Part shown: positions 46,822 through 56,775 of the stretch, in pieces | How positions within the stretch are numbered: position 1 is the first letter of the stretch | Layout: every line of letters begins with the position of its first letter | Assembly: GCA_001534745.1 (NCBI GenBank) | Contig: CP013997.1 | Coordinates: 2,170,001-2,234,000 of the forward strand | DNA: 64,000 bases | DNA from: Pseudomonas monteilii | GTDB taxonomy: Bacteria > Pseudomonadota > Gammaproteobacteria > Pseudomonadales > Pseudomonadaceae | Direction of reading: 5' to 3' | The notes under the pieces: generated by a model | Seen by the model: the letters and a program-made list of their open reading frames with translations, nothing else | Told to the model about the DNA's origin: nothing | Databases searched by the model: none | Made by a program: the position numbers and the translations under genes

Positions 46822-48447
46822 TCACGTGCGAAAGCGCGCCACCATGTGGTTGAGGTTGACCGCCAGCTGGGACAATTCCCCGCTGGCGATCAGGGTCTGT
46901 CGCGTGCCTTCGCTGCTTTGCAGTGCCAGGTCGCGGATGCTGACCAGGGCGCGGTCTATTTCACGGGCCACGTAGGCCTGCTCTTCGGAGGCCGTCGCGA
47001 TCTGCTGGTTGCGGTCGTCGATCATCTGCGCGGCGTGGGTGATCACGTGCAGCGATTGCCCGGCATCGTCTGCGGTGCCTTGGGTCGTGTCCACTTCACG
47101 CAGGCTGTCGCCCATGGCCGTGACCACGGCGGTGCTGTTTGCCTGGATCGACGCGATCATGGTCTTGATTTCGCCGGTCGAGGCTTGGGTGCGGTGCGCC
47201 AGGGCGCGCACTTCATCAGCCACCACCGCGAAGCCGCGCCCTTGTTCGCCTGCACGGGCCGCCTCGATGGCGGCGTTCAGGGCCAGCAGGTTGGTTTGTT
47301 CGGCAATGGCCCCGATCACCCCCAGCACTTGGCTGATGTCCTGGGTTTGCCCGGCCAATGCCTGCACCTGCCCGGCGGTGAGGTCGACGCGGTCCTTGAG
47401 GCTGCGCATGGCCACCAGGGTTTGCGTCACCTTCTGGTTACCCGCTTGGGCCGCGGCGGTCGAATCCTTGGCTGCTTGCGAGGTGGAGGTGGCGTTGCGC
47501 GCCACTTCCTCGACGGCCGTGCTCATCTGGTTCACCGCTGTCGCGGCTTGTTCGATCTCGCTGTTCTGCTGGTGCAGCGTGCGGCTGGCGCTTTCGGTAA
47601 TGGCCGTCATCTCGACCGCAGCGGCACTCAATTGCGCCGAGGCATCAGAAATTTCGCCGATGGTGGTGCGCAAGTTGCCTTGCATGGCATTCAGCGCGGT
47701 CATCAGCCGGCTGGCCTCATCGGCACCCACCACGGCCATGGACGCACGCAAATCGCCCTGGGCGATGTGCTCGGCCATCGACAGCGAGGCGGCAAGCGGC
47801 ACCACGATGCTGCGCGTGAGCAGCACGGCGAGCACGAGGGTGAGCAACAGTGCGGCGGCCACCACCACGGCAATCACGACGTTGCTCTGGGTATACACGT
47901 CAGCGGCCTCCGCACCCGCTGCGGCAGCGCCTTTCACGTTATGTTCGCGCAGGCGGGTGAGCTCGGCCTGGTAGGCCTCGGCATTCACCTTTTGTTCGGT
48001 GTTGGCGTACGCCACCGCCTGGTCATGGTCAGTGGCATCCAGCGTGACGATGTGCGCCAGGCCGTCCAGGAAGGTAGCCATGCGCGCGGCAGCCGCTTCG
48101 AAGGTCTGGCGCTCCTGTTCGCTCGACAGCAGGTGCTGACGGTAATGATCGGTGCGGTCGTTGAGTACGTCGCGGGCGCTGTTCAATTGGGCGATGGCGG
48201 CTGTGCGGTCTTCCGGCCGGATGGCGGCCAGCAGGCGAATGCTCTCCAGCCGCGCCTTCAGCACCGCGATCTGGATATCGTCAGCGGTCTGGGTGCTGGC
48301 CAGCCAGTTGTTTTCGATGTCCTGTTCGGTACCGCGCAGCTTGCCCAGCTGCAGGTAGGCAAACCCGCCCAAGGCAATCACCAGCAGGGTGATCAGGCCG
48401 AAACACAGGGAGGCCCGAGGGGCAATGTTCAGTGAGCGAAGGTTCAT
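46822..48447 (-). CDS. Methyl-accepting chemotaxis protein with four-helix-bundle sensor
   Basis: 541 residues from the ATG at 48447; the longer frame has no family support. TM1 is about residues 12-32 ([19 protein letters not shown]), the periplasmic region ~33-187 (about 155 residues, the size of a 4HB_MCP sensor, smaller than the HBM domain of McpS), TM2 ~188-212 ([20 protein letters not shown]), then HAMP and a methylation/signalling domain with the hairpin tip [20 protein letters not shown] and [19 protein letters not shown]. It senses an unknown small ligand and feeds CheA/CheW. No CheR-tethering pentapeptide is seen at the C-terminus. Confidence 0.93.
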   Translation of the reverse strand: MNLRSLNIAPRASLCFGLITLLVIALGGFAYLQLGKLRGTEQDIENNWLASTQTADDIQIAVLKARLESIRLLAAIRPEDRTAAIAQLNSARDVLNDRTDHYRQHLLSSEQERQTFEAAAARMATFLDGLAHIVTLDATDHDQAVAYANTEQKVNAEAYQAELTRLREHNVKGAAAAGAEAADVYTQSNVVIAVVVAAALLLTLVLAVLLTRSIVVPLAASLSMAEHIAQGDLRASMAVVGADEASRLMTALNAMQGNLRTTIGEISDASAQLSAAAVEMTAITESASRTLHQQNSEIEQAATAVNQMSTAVEEVARNATSTSQAAKDSTAAAQAGNQKVTQTLVAMRSLKDRVDLTAGQVQALAGQTQDISQVLGVIGAIAEQTNLLALNAAIEAARAGEQGRGFAVVADEVRALAHRTQASTGEIKTMIASIQANSTAVVTAMGDSLREVDTTQGTADDAGQSLHVITHAAQMIDDRNQQIATASEEQAYVAREIDRALVSIRDLALQSSEGTRQTLIASGELSQLAVNLNHMVARFRT

Positions 48448-48595
48448 CAGCGCGATTCCGGCAGTGGTCTCGCCTGCCGAGACCCTGCCGAAGTATCGGC
48501 CGCTTGAAGGGGAACATGAGCGCAGATGAAAGAGGAATACATTCAGGCGCCTTGCACGCTGAAATCCGCTGTTCCAGAGAGGTGAAGCGCAAGAG

Positions 48596-48631
48596 AGCGG
48601 CCTGTATCGCCCAGGCGAACGACAGGCCGCT
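48596..48631 (-). terminator. Stem-loop after the RND efflux operon
   Basis: AGCGGCCTGT (48596-48605) pairs perfectly with ACAGGCCGCT (48622-48631), ten bases after the outer-membrane-protein stop. There is no U-tract, so intrinsic termination would be weak. Confidence 0.45.
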
Positions 48632-48640
48632 TGCCCCTTA

Positions 48641-50068
48641 CTACCGCGCCGCGAGCGTACCGGGCGAGCCGCTGGCCACGTCCCAACCACCGCCCAGCGC
48701 CTTGTAGATCGCCACGACCCCACGGTACAGCTCGACTTCGCCCAGGGCCTGGGCGTCTTCGGCGGCCAGGCGTTCGCGTTCGGCGTCGAGCAGCACCAGG
48801 TAGTCGACGGTGCCTTCGCGGTAGCGGATCGATGCCAGGTCGGCGGCCTTGCGGCTGGCCTCGCTCTGGCGCATCAGGGCGCGCACGCGCTGCTGGCGCT
48901 TACCGTAGTCGCTGAAGGCGTTCGACGACTCTTCCAGGGCCAGCAGCACCTGCTGCTCGTAGGTGGCCAGTGCGCCTTCGGCCTCGGCCTTGGCGCCGCG
49001 CAGGCGGGCCCGCACGCTGCCCAGGTCGAAAGCCGGCCAGGTGATGCTGGGCGCCAGTGCCCAGGCATTGGCCGCCGAGCTGCCGATCTGCGACCCGCGT
49101 CCAGCGGTGAAGCCCAGGAAACCGCTGAGGCTGACCCGTGGGAACAGGTCGGCCGTGGCCACGCCGACCTCGGCCGTGGCGGCGGCCAACTGCCGTTCCG
49201 CGCTGCGGATGTCCGGACGGCGGCGCAGCAACTGGCCCGGGTCGCCCACCGGCAGCGCTTTGGCGATCGCCGGCAGGTGCTGGGGCGACAGGTCGATGCT
49301 CAGTTGCTCGGGGCGCTGACCGAGCAGGGTGGCGATGCGGTTGCGTGCGCGGACCTGCTCGGCCTGCAGTTGCGGCAGGCTGGCTTCGACGGCGGCCAGG
49401 CGCGCCTCGGCGCGGACCACGTCCAGTTCGTTGCCCACCCCGGCGTCGCGCAGGGTCTCGGTGATCCGGCGTGAGTCCTGCTGGGTCTTGAGGTTGTCAG
49501 CGGCGATGCGCTCGCGCAGTTGGGCGCCCCGCAGTTGACCGTAGGCATCCACCAGTTCGGCGATCAGGCTGACCTGCAACTGGCGTAGGTCGGCCTGGGC
49601 GGCGTCTTCACGGGCCTGGCTGGCTTCCAGCTGGCGCTGGATGCGGCCGAACAGGTCCAGCTCCCAGGCCATGTCCAGGCCCAGGTCGTAGCGTTCGCTG
49701 TTGACCCGCTGCTCGGTCTGACCCGGAATCTGACCCTTGCCCAGCGTGCTGCTGGCGCCACTGGTCACCACCGGCAGCGCGTCGTTGGCCACGTCCTCGC
49801 GGATGGACCGCGCCGCCTTGAGCCGGGCGAAGGCCACCCGCAGGTCGCGGTTGCCGGTCAGCGAGGCCTGCACCAGGCGATCCAGGGTCGGGTCCTCGAA
49901 CTGGTGCCACCAGGCGCTTTCGAAACGCGTCGAGTCGAACACGACCGCGCCCTGCGTGGCATCCAGGCGCGCCGGCTCGGGCTGGGGCGCGCGGTAGTCG
50001 GGGCCGACGGCGCAGGCCGACAGGGCCAGCACCAGCAGACTCGGAAGAAAAGGGGTGAACCGCATCAT
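48641..50068 (-). CDS. oprN: Outer-membrane channel of RND efflux system (OprN-like, NodT family)
   Basis: 475 residues from the ATG at 50068, overlapping the pump stop by ATGA. A lipoprotein signal ends in [12 protein letters not shown] (Cys at about 19). Two OEP/TolC-type repeats are visible: [39 protein letters not shown] in the first and [35 protein letters not shown] in the second. It forms the trimeric exit duct for the MexF-like pump encoded upstream. Confidence 0.92.
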   Translation of the reverse strand: MMRFTPFLPSLLVLALSACAVGPDYRAPQPEPARLDATQGAVVFDSTRFESAWWHQFEDPTLDRLVQASLTGNRDLRVAFARLKAARSIREDVANDALPVVTSGASSTLGKGQIPGQTEQRVNSERYDLGLDMAWELDLFGRIQRQLEASQAREDAAQADLRQLQVSLIAELVDAYGQLRGAQLRERIAADNLKTQQDSRRITETLRDAGVGNELDVVRAEARLAAVEASLPQLQAEQVRARNRIATLLGQRPEQLSIDLSPQHLPAIAKALPVGDPGQLLRRRPDIRSAERQLAAATAEVGVATADLFPRVSLSGFLGFTAGRGSQIGSSAANAWALAPSITWPAFDLGSVRARLRGAKAEAEGALATYEQQVLLALEESSNAFSDYGKRQQRVRALMRQSEASRKAADLASIRYREGTVDYLVLLDAERERLAAEDAQALGEVELYRGVVAIYKALGGGWDVASGSPGTLAAR

Positions 50069-53000
50069 GCCTGGGTCTCCTGCAGCGGGGTGTGAGCGAT
50101 GCGACGCGCCTGACGACGTTCGACATGGCGGCGGATCAGGACGAAGAACACCGGCGTCAGGAACAGGCCGAACACGGTCACGCCGATCATCCCGGAGAAC
50201 ACCGCCACGCCCATCGCATGGCGCATCTCGGCGCCGGCGCCGGAGGAGAACACCAGCGGCACCACGCCCATGATGAAGGCGATCGAGGTCATCAGGATCG
50301 GGCGCAGACGCAGGCGGCACGCCTCCAGCACCGCGGCCAGCGGGTCGAGCCCCTCGGCCTGTTTGTCCTTGGCGAACTCGACGATCAGGATGGCGTTCTT
50401 GCAGGCCAGCCCGACCAGCACGATCAGGCCGATCTGGGTGAAGATGTTGTTGTCACCGCCGGTGAGGATCACCCCGGTGATCGCCGACAGCAGCGTCATC
50501 GGCACGATCAGGATCACCGCCAGCGGCAGGCTCCAGCTCTCGTACTGCGCCGCCAGCACCAGGAAGGCCAGCAGCACGCACAGCGGGAAGACCAGCAGCG
50601 CGGTATTGCCCGCCAGGATCTGCTGGTAGGTCAGCTCGGTCCACTCGAAGGTCATGCCGTTGGGCAGCTCGGCGGTCAACAGCCGCGCCATGGCCGCCTC
50701 GGCCTGGCCGGAGCTGTAGCCGGGCGCCGCCGCACCGTTGATCTCGGCGGTGATGAAGCCGTTGTAGTGCATGACCCGGTCCGGCCCGGAGGTGTCGCTG
50801 ACCTTGAGGAAGGTCGCCAGCGGGATCATCTCGCCACGGTCGTTGCGCACCTTGAGCTGGCCGATCTGCTCGGCGTCCAGGCGGAACTGCTGCTCGGCCT
50901 GCACGTTGACCTGGTAGGTCCGACCGAAGCGGTTGAAGTCGTTGGTGTACAGCGAGCCCAGGTAGATCTGCAGGGTGTCGAAGATGTCATTGATCGCCAC
51001 CCCGTGGGTCTTGGCCTTTTCCCGGTCGATGGCGGCATCGACCTGTGGCACGTTGACCTGGTAGCTGGTGAACAGCCCCGCCAGTTCCGGCACCTGCTGG
51101 CTCTTGGCGATGATGTTCTGGGTTTCGCGGTACAGCGCCTCGTAGCCCAGGTTGCCGCGGTCTTCGACCTGCACGCGGAACCCGCCGATGGTGCCCAGGC
51201 CTTGCACGGGCGGCGGCGGGAAGATCGCGATGTAGGCGTCCTGGATGTCGGCGAACTGGGCGTTGAGCGCGGCGGCGATGGCTTGCGCCGACTGGCTCGG
51301 GTCCTTGCGCTGGTCGAACGGCTTGAGCGGGGTGAACACGATGCCGCTGTTGGGGCTGTTGGTGAAGCCGTTGATCGACAGGCCCGGGAAGGCCACCGAA
51401 TCGGCCACGCCCGGTTGTGCCAGGGCGATCTCGCTCATGCGCTTGATCACCGCCTCGGTGCGGTCCAGGCTGGCGGCATCGGGCAGTTGCGCGAAGGCCA
51501 CCAGGTACTGCTTGTCCTGGGCCGGGACGAACCCGGTCGGCGTCGAGGCGAAGCCCATGTAGGTCAGGCCCATGAGCCCGGCGTAGATGAACAGCGCGAT
51601 GCCGCTGGAGCGGATCACCCGGCGCACGCCGCCGACGTAGCGATGGCTGGCGCGGTCGAAGAAGCGGTTGAACGGCGCGAACAGCCAGCCGCCCAGCAGC
51701 CGTTCGAGCAGGCGCGAGAAACGGTCCTGGGGCGCGTGATGGTCCTTGAGCAGCACGGCGGCCAGGGCCGGCGACAGGGTCAGCGAGTTGAACGCGGAGA
51801 TCACCGTGGAAATGGCGATGGTCAAGGCGAACTGCTTGTAGAACTGCCCGGTCAGCCCCGAGATGAAGGCGGCCGGCACGAACACCGCGCACAGCACCAG
51901 CGCCGTGGCGACGATCGGACCGGTCACTTCGCCCATGGCCTTCTGCGTGGCGGGCACCGGCGCCAGGCCCAGGCCGATGTTGCGCTCGACGTTCTCCACC
52001 ACCACGATGGCGTCGTCGACCACGATGCCGATGGCCAGCACCAGCCCGAACAGCGACAGGGCGTTGAGCGAGAAGCCGAATAGGTGCATCACCGCGAAGG
52101 TGCCGATCAGCGAGACCGGTACGGCCAGCAGCGGGATGATCGAGGCACGCCACGTCTGCAGGAACAGGATCACCACCAGCACCACCAGCACCAGGGCTTC
52201 GAACAGGGTGTGCACCACCGCTTCGATGGAACCGCGGACGAACACCGTCGGGTCGTAGACGATGCTGTAGTCCATACCTTCGGGGAAGTCCTTCTTCAGC
52301 TCGGCCATCTTGGCGCGCACGTCATTGGAGATGTCGATGGCGTTGGAGCCTGGGCGCTGGAAGATCGGCAGGGCCACCGCCGGCTGGTTGTTCAGCAGCG
52401 AGCGCAGGGCGTACTGGCTCGACCCCAGCTCGACCCGGGCGATGTCCTTCAGGCGGGTGATCTCGCCGTCGGCGCCGGCGCGGATGATGATGTTCTCGAA
52501 TTCTTCCTCGGTGACCAGACGGCCCTGGGTGTTGATCGACAACTGGAAGCTGGAAGCCCCCGGCGCGGGCGGGGCGCCGAGTTGGCCCGCGGCGACCTGG
52601 CGGTTCTGCTCACGGATCGCCGCGACCACGTCGCTGGCGGTCAGGTTGCGCGAAGCGGTCTTGTTCGGGTCGAGCCAGACCCGCAGCGAGTAGTCGCCCA
52701 TGCCGAACAGCTGCACGTCACCCACGCCGCCCAGGCGCGCCAACTCATCCTTGATGTTGAGAATGGCGTAGTTGGACAGGTAGAGCATGTCGTAGCGGTT
52801 GTCCGGCGAGGTCAGGTGCACGACCATGGTCAGGTCCGGCGAGGCCTTGTCCACGGTGATACCGATGCGCGTGACTTCCTCCGGCAACTTGGGCTGGGTG
52901 CGGGTGACGCGGTTCTGCACCTGGACCTGGGCATTGTCCAGGTCGGTGCCCAGGGCGAAGGTGATGGTCAGGGTCAGCTTGCCATCGGCCGTGGATTGCG

Positions 53001-53244
53001 AGGACATGTAGAGCATGTTCTCGACCCCGGTGATGGCCTGTTCCAGGGGCGCGGCGACGGTTTCACCGATGACCTTGGGGTTGGCGCCGGGGAAGTTGGC
53101 GCGCACCACCACGGTGGGCGGCACCACCTCGGGGTATTCGCTGATCGGCAACTGGAACAGCGCGATGCTGCCGGCGATCAGCAGAAGCAGGGAAAGTACC
53201 GCGGCGAAGATCGGCCGGGTGATGAAGAAGCGTGAGAAGTTCAT
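50065..53244 (-). CDS. mexF: RND efflux pump inner-membrane transporter, MexF-like
   Basis: 1059 residues from the ATG at 53244 (AAGGATCG upstream); the first residues MNFSRFFITRPIFAAVLSLL match MexF closely. Twelve TM helices and two large periplasmic loops are present. TM4 has GLVLAIGIVVDDAIVVVENV, with the two aspartates of the proton relay. It is a proton-driven exporter; MexEF-OprN handles chloramphenicol, quinolones, trimethoprim and quinolone-signal precursors. The gene sits 13 bp after mexE and overlaps oprN. A LysR regulator (mexT) is not in the window, so control must come from elsewhere. Confidence 0.94.
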   Translation of the reverse strand: MNFSRFFITRPIFAAVLSLLLLIAGSIALFQLPISEYPEVVPPTVVVRANFPGANPKVIGETVAAPLEQAITGVENMLYMSSQSTADGKLTLTITFALGTDLDNAQVQVQNRVTRTQPKLPEEVTRIGITVDKASPDLTMVVHLTSPDNRYDMLYLSNYAILNIKDELARLGGVGDVQLFGMGDYSLRVWLDPNKTASRNLTASDVVAAIREQNRQVAAGQLGAPPAPGASSFQLSINTQGRLVTEEEFENIIIRAGADGEITRLKDIARVELGSSQYALRSLLNNQPAVALPIFQRPGSNAIDISNDVRAKMAELKKDFPEGMDYSIVYDPTVFVRGSIEAVVHTLFEALVLVVLVVILFLQTWRASIIPLLAVPVSLIGTFAVMHLFGFSLNALSLFGLVLAIGIVVDDAIVVVENVERNIGLGLAPVPATQKAMGEVTGPIVATALVLCAVFVPAAFISGLTGQFYKQFALTIAISTVISAFNSLTLSPALAAVLLKDHHAPQDRFSRLLERLLGGWLFAPFNRFFDRASHRYVGGVRRVIRSSGIALFIYAGLMGLTYMGFASTPTGFVPAQDKQYLVAFAQLPDAASLDRTEAVIKRMSEIALAQPGVADSVAFPGLSINGFTNSPNSGIVFTPLKPFDQRKDPSQSAQAIAAALNAQFADIQDAYIAIFPPPPVQGLGTIGGFRVQVEDRGNLGYEALYRETQNIIAKSQQVPELAGLFTSYQVNVPQVDAAIDREKAKTHGVAINDIFDTLQIYLGSLYTNDFNRFGRTYQVNVQAEQQFRLDAEQIGQLKVRNDRGEMIPLATFLKVSDTSGPDRVMHYNGFITAEINGAAAPGYSSGQAEAAMARLLTAELPNGMTFEWTELTYQQILAGNTALLVFPLCVLLAFLVLAAQYESWSLPLAVILIVPMTLLSAITGVILTGGDNNIFTQIGLIVLVGLACKNAILIVEFAKDKQAEGLDPLAAVLEACRLRLRPILMTSIAFIMGVVPLVFSSGAGAEMRHAMGVAVFSGMIGVTVFGLFLTPVFFVLIRRHVERRQARRIAHTPLQETQA

Positions 53245-53257
53245 GGGGTTCGATCCT

Positions 53258-54493
53258 TCAGCCGCGCGGTGCCGGGGCACTGGCGAGTTTCACGGCAGCG
53301 GCGGGTTGCCCGGCCTGACTGGCTTGCAACGCCTGACGTTGACGGGCGAGCGCGGCCAGGGTCTCGTCGCTGGCCATCGGCGTGTCCTGGGGTGTGACCA
53401 CCGCGCCGGGGCGGACCCGCTGCAGGCCCTTGACCACGATGCGGTCACCCTTGTGCAGGCCTTCGCGGACGATGCGCAGGCCTTCGAGCTTGGGCCCGAG
53501 TTCGACGGTGCGGTAGCTGGCCTTGTTGTCGGCGTCCATCACCAGCACGAACTTCTTGCCCAGGTCGGTGCCGACCGCTTCGTCGTTGATCAGCGTCGCC
53601 GAGTAGGTGGCGCTGCCGACCAGCTTGAGCCGCGCGTACAGGCCGGGGGTGAACTGGCCGTCGCGGTTGTCGAACACCGCACGCCCACGGATGGTGCCGG
53701 TGCGCGGGTTGACCTGGTTGTCGACGAAGTTCATCTGGCCCAGGTGCGGGGTGCCGGCCTCGTTGGACAGGCCCAGGTACACGGGCGTGGACTGACCGCG
53801 CTGGCCATTGCGGGCCAGTTGCGTGTACTTGAGGTAGACGCGCTCGTCGGCATCGAAGTAGGCATACACCTTGTCGGTGGAGACCACGCTGGTCAACGGC
53901 GTAACGTCGGCGGTGACGATGTTGCCGGCGGTGAACTGGGCCCGGCTGACGCGGCCGCTGATCGGTGCGGTGACGCGGGTGAAGCTCAGGTTCAGGCGCG
54001 CCAAGTCCAGTTGCGCCTGGATCGCCGCCACGCCCGCGCGCGCTTCGGCGGCCGCGCTGCTGCGCGACTCGGCCAGCTCGGCGGAAATGGCGTTGCTGCT
54101 GCGCAGGCGCTGACCGCGCTGGGCTTCGTTCTCGCTGCGGCTGGCCGAGGCGCGGGCCTGTTGCAGTTGCGCCTCGAGCTGGCGGACCTGGGCCTGGAAC
54201 GGGCGGGGGTCGATCTGGAACAGCAGGTCGCCCTTGTTGACCTGGGCGCCTTCGGTGAACGCGACGCGGTCGATCTGCCCGGACACGCGCGGGCGCACCT
54301 CGACGGTCTCCGGCGCCTCGAGGCGGCCGGTGAACTCGTCCCATTCGTTGATCGGCTGTTCCAGCACCTGGGCCACGCTGACCGTCGGTGCGCTGGCGGG
54401 CCGGGCGGTCTCCGGTGCCTGGCCGCATGCGCTGATCACCACGGCCGCCAGGGCGGCCAGGGGAAAGCGCAGGGATGTGAGTGAATGTTCCAT
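53258..54493 (-). CDS. mexE: RND efflux periplasmic adaptor (membrane fusion protein), MexE-like
   Basis: 411 residues. Lipoprotein signal with AAVVISACGQAPETA. The barrel-sandwich halves are FTGRLEAPETVEVRPRVSGQ and TRVTAPISGRVSRAQFTAGN, separated by a coiled-coil hairpin rich in Gln/Ala/Ser. The beta-barrel and membrane-proximal domains follow (VYAYFDADERVYLKY, RTGTIRGRAVFDNRDGQFTP). First gene of the mexE-mexF-oprN operon. A 5-bp inverted repeat ATCAC/GTGAT at 54578-54592 lies about 85 bp upstream and may be an operator. Confidence 0.93.
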   Translation of the reverse strand: MEHSLTSLRFPLAALAAVVISACGQAPETARPASAPTVSVAQVLEQPINEWDEFTGRLEAPETVEVRPRVSGQIDRVAFTEGAQVNKGDLLFQIDPRPFQAQVRQLEAQLQQARASASRSENEAQRGQRLRSSNAISAELAESRSSAAAEARAGVAAIQAQLDLARLNLSFTRVTAPISGRVSRAQFTAGNIVTADVTPLTSVVSTDKVYAYFDADERVYLKYTQLARNGQRGQSTPVYLGLSNEAGTPHLGQMNFVDNQVNPRTGTIRGRAVFDNRDGQFTPGLYARLKLVGSATYSATLINDEAVGTDLGKKFVLVMDADNKASYRTVELGPKLEGLRIVREGLHKGDRIVVKGLQRVRPGAVVTPQDTPMASDETLAALARQRQALQASQAGQPAAAVKLASAPAPRG

Positions 54494-54939
54494 GGAAAAA
54501 TCCGCCAGAGTGAAGAAAGTGGGCGGATTCTGCGCGGCGCGCGCGGGGGGAACGAATCGAATGGGGCGAAGGTTATTATCACCCGGAGTGATGGGTGGGT
54601 AGGCAGGTAGGCCTGGCGGTCAGGATGGTGTCCTGTGTGCTCTGCCAGATCCCAAAGCCAGACTTCTAAAATCCGTCTCAAACTCGAGGGGCATGATCCC
54701 GAAGCGCCATAAGTCCATCGAATGCCTGCCAATTCGTTTCAACGCGCCTCGCAGGTCTACGGCGTATCCAAGAATCAGGAAAAACACTGTGTTGACGACG
54801 TAGATGCTTTCGTAGGCACGCGCCTATATGACAGCCAGAAGCGTCTGGCAGACAGATGAAAACTGCCGCTGATAACGTTTGATTGTCTCGAGGCGGATAA
54901 CGCTCACGCGTGTTCATCTATCATCAAGGAGAGCAGGCG
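54494..54939. other. Intergenic region with a possible gene remnant
   Basis: 446 bp of lower GC than the surroundings. ATCACCCGGAGTGAT (54578-54592) is an operator-like dyad near the mexE promoter. On the minus strand, roughly 54620-54811, an open frame reads YVVNTVFFLILGYAVDLRGA, then LKRIGRHSMDLWRFGIMPLE, ending at TGA 54622. It has a membrane-like segment but no good start or RBS and begins after a TAG, so it is more likely a decayed fragment than a gene. Confidence 0.4.
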
Positions 54940-55545
54940 ATGTACACAGGCATCATCAAGGAAGTTGGCGTATTGGCGGACATTGCCCAGCGCAAGGGTG
55001 TGGACGGTATCAGGGTCAGGACAACACGCGAGTTTCTTCGAGGTCTGGAGATCGGAGGCAGTATCGCCTTGAACGGAATCTGCCTCAGTGTGACGCGTCT
55101 GTACGAAGATGGCTTTGGTGCGGACGTGACGAACGCTACCGCCAAGGCAACCACCTTTCAGTTCTTGAACCCGCAGGATTCCGTGAATCTGGAGCGGTCT
55201 GCATCGCATGGGCAGGAGATAGGAGGGCATTTGACGGCAGGGCATGTGGACGGAATGGCGACTGTCACCCGTGTTGAATGGCTTGGCGAGGCGATGAGGC
55301 TGGGCGTCAAGGTTGCGCCTGAGCTTGTTCGGTATGTATTTGCCAAAGGGTTCCTCGCACTCGATGGGGCAAGCCTGACCGTTTCCAACGTCGTGTTGGA
55401 TGCCGGGGAACTGGGGTTCAATCTGACGCCGGAAACCCTTCGGCAGACAACGTTTTCCAACATTGAGGTGGGGGACGTGCTGAACGTCGAAGTGGAGCCG
55501 ACGACGCGGGTATTGGTCGATACGATGTTGAGAAGTCAGCGCTGA
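54940..55545 (+). CDS. Riboflavin synthase alpha-chain-like (lumazine-binding) protein, paralog
   Basis: 201 residues from the ATG at 54940, preceded by AAGGAGAG; an upstream in-frame ATG lacks such a site. Two lumazine-binding barrels: MYTGIIKEVG, NGICLSVTRL and GGHLTAGHVDGMA in the first; ALDGASLTVSNV and TPETLRQTTFSNIEVGD in the second. The second barrel lacks the IPHT histidine usual in riboflavin synthases (TPET instead), which hints at a binding or antenna-like role similar to LumP rather than full catalysis. GC content is visibly lower than its neighbours and no other rib genes are adjacent. Likely acquired separately from the housekeeping ribE. Confidence 0.85.
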   Translation: MYTGIIKEVGVLADIAQRKGVDGIRVRTTREFLRGLEIGGSIALNGICLSVTRLYEDGFGADVTNATAKATTFQFLNPQDSVNLERSASHGQEIGGHLTAGHVDGMATVTRVEWLGEAMRLGVKVAPELVRYVFAKGFLALDGASLTVSNVVLDAGELGFNLTPETLRQTTFSNIEVGDVLNVEVEPTTRVLVDTMLRSQR

Positions 55546-55660
55546 CATGAGTCAGTTGTCTATGAGGTGAGTCATGTCGCGAGGGCAAGTTTTGGTAAAA
55601 GCCTCTTGTAAATGAACGACGCTGAATTAATAGACCTTTCAGGGCAGGCGGTGATGGACC

Positions 55661-55903
55661 GGACGCTATCGCGGGCAAGCCCGCTCCCACAGGCTCTGTG
55701 AAAACGCTTTCGTCGCCAAATTTCACACAGCCTGCACAGGTGGCGTTGCCATCGTGCTACTGCCTGCTTGAAATGAGTACCTGTGGGAGCTGGCTTGCCA
55801 GCGATAGGGCCTGTGCATTCACCTCAGGACTGCCAGGCCAGTGTTCAATCTGTCGGCCAGGGTAGGGTTCAGCACCGCTATCGCGGGCAAGCCCGCTCCC
55901 ACA
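55661..55903. repeat. Three REP sequences
   Basis: REPs at 55661-55691 (CGCTATCGCGGGCAAGCCCG), 55780-55811 (inverse variant GTGGGAGCTGGCTTGCCAGC) and 55875-55903. The 380 bp between the riboflavin-synthase-like gene and the small ORF hold nothing else. Confidence 0.85.
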
Positions 55904-55925
55904 AAGTCCTGTGACACCCAGTCCC

Positions 55926-56096
55926 TCAGCCGCTGGACTGATCCTCCGGTGCCACCTGGCCTTCCGGCCAGTCGGGCCCTTTCTTGTGGGGTGGGTCGTC
56001 GGGGTGGGGTACGTAATTGCCCGGTTCCTTTTCGTCGTAATCGTCGACATAGGGATCCAGCGGGTAATCCGGCTCCGGCTCGGTGGGGTCTGACAT
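55926..56096 (-). CDS. Small acidic proline-rich protein (56 aa)
   Basis: ATG at 56096 with GGAG eight bases upstream gives 56 residues ending in TGA at 55926. The composition is striking: about a quarter Asp/Glu and nearly a quarter Pro, with PEPDYPLDPYVDDYDEKEPG and HPDDPPHKKGPDWPEGQ. There is no signal peptide or membrane segment; it is probably intrinsically disordered. It is divergent from crtZ, 142 bp away. I do not recognise the family. The clean RBS and biased composition argue that it is a real gene. Confidence 0.65.
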   Translation of the reverse strand: MSDPTEPEPDYPLDPYVDDYDEKEPGNYVPHPDDPPHKKGPDWPEGQVAPEDQSSG

Positions 56097-56238
56097 GGCT
56101 GCTCTCCATCAATGAATGAATGGCTTGCTTGCATTAGGCTACAGACACGTCAAGCTGTTCACTCCCATTGCGGGCATAGGGAACCGTCGCCCCCGACAGG
56201 CACTCCATTTCTGCAACCGTTCGCGCCACCGAGGCCTC

Positions 56239-56775
56239 ATGCTGATCAATACCTTGACCTTTCTGGTATCGCTGGCCGCCATGGAAGGCATCGCCTACCT
56301 GGCCCACAAGTACCTCATGCATGGCCCCGGCTGGGGCTGGCACCGCTCGCACCATGAGCCGCGCCAGGGCTGGTTCGAGAAGAACGACCTGTTCGCGGTG
56401 GTGTTCGCCGGGCTGGCCATCGTGCTGATCGCGTTGGGCAACGCAGGCTGGAACCCGCTGGAGTGGGTCGGTGCCGGGATGACCGCCTACGGGCTGCTGT
56501 ACTTCGTCGCCCATGACGGCCTAGTCCATCGCCGCTGGCCGTTTCGCTACGTGCCGCGGCGTGGCTACTTCAAGCGCCTCTACCAGGCCCACCTGATGCA
56601 CCACGCCGTGCAGGGCCGCGAGAACTGCGTGTCCTTCGGCTTCCTCTACGCGCCGCCTATCGATCGCCTGCGGGCAGAACTGCGGACGCGCCAGGGCGGT
56701 CCGTTGCGTCGCCCAGCGCGGGACGCTGCCACAGCCGAGCCGCGCGCTGCTTCGCCGGCCGTAGCCGAGAAATGA
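56239..56775 (+). CDS. crtZ: Beta-carotene hydroxylase CrtZ
   Basis: 178 residues starting MLINTLTFLVSLAAMEGIAY; the ATG at 56239 is chosen because family similarity begins there. The four histidine clusters of the fatty-acid-hydroxylase-type di-iron enzyme are present: HKYLMHGPGWGWHRSHH, HDGLVHRRW and HLMHH. It hydroxylates both beta rings of beta-carotene to zeaxanthin at the inner membrane. It converges on crtB; the two coding regions overlap by 119 bp at their 3' ends, as in Pantoea clusters. The C-terminal ~25 residues (RRPARDAATAEP) are a variable tail. Confidence 0.92.
   Translation: MLINTLTFLVSLAAMEGIAYLAHKYLMHGPGWGWHRSHHEPRQGWFEKNDLFAVVFAGLAIVLIALGNAGWNPLEWVGAGMTAYGLLYFVAHDGLVHRRWPFRYVPRRGYFKRLYQAHLMHHAVQGRENCVSFGFLYAPPIDRLRAELRTRQGGPLRRPARDAATAEPRAASPAVAEK

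Noticed and set aside
46070..46825. Repetitive proteins encoded across the tandem array on both strands
   Set aside because: Each repeat of the peptide simply mirrors the 117-122-bp DNA repeat, there is no RBS, and the frames appear on both strands.
50092..52083. Long His/Gln/Arg-rich frames antisense to mexF
   Set aside because: Shadow of a strongly biased coding strand; MexF identity is unambiguous on the minus strand.
48641..54493. RND pump as the exporter of the lipopeptide
   Set aside because: It is a canonical MexEF-OprN homolog, 16 kb from the NRPS genes and on the other strand; the MacB-type ABC exporter expected for lipopeptides is a different family.
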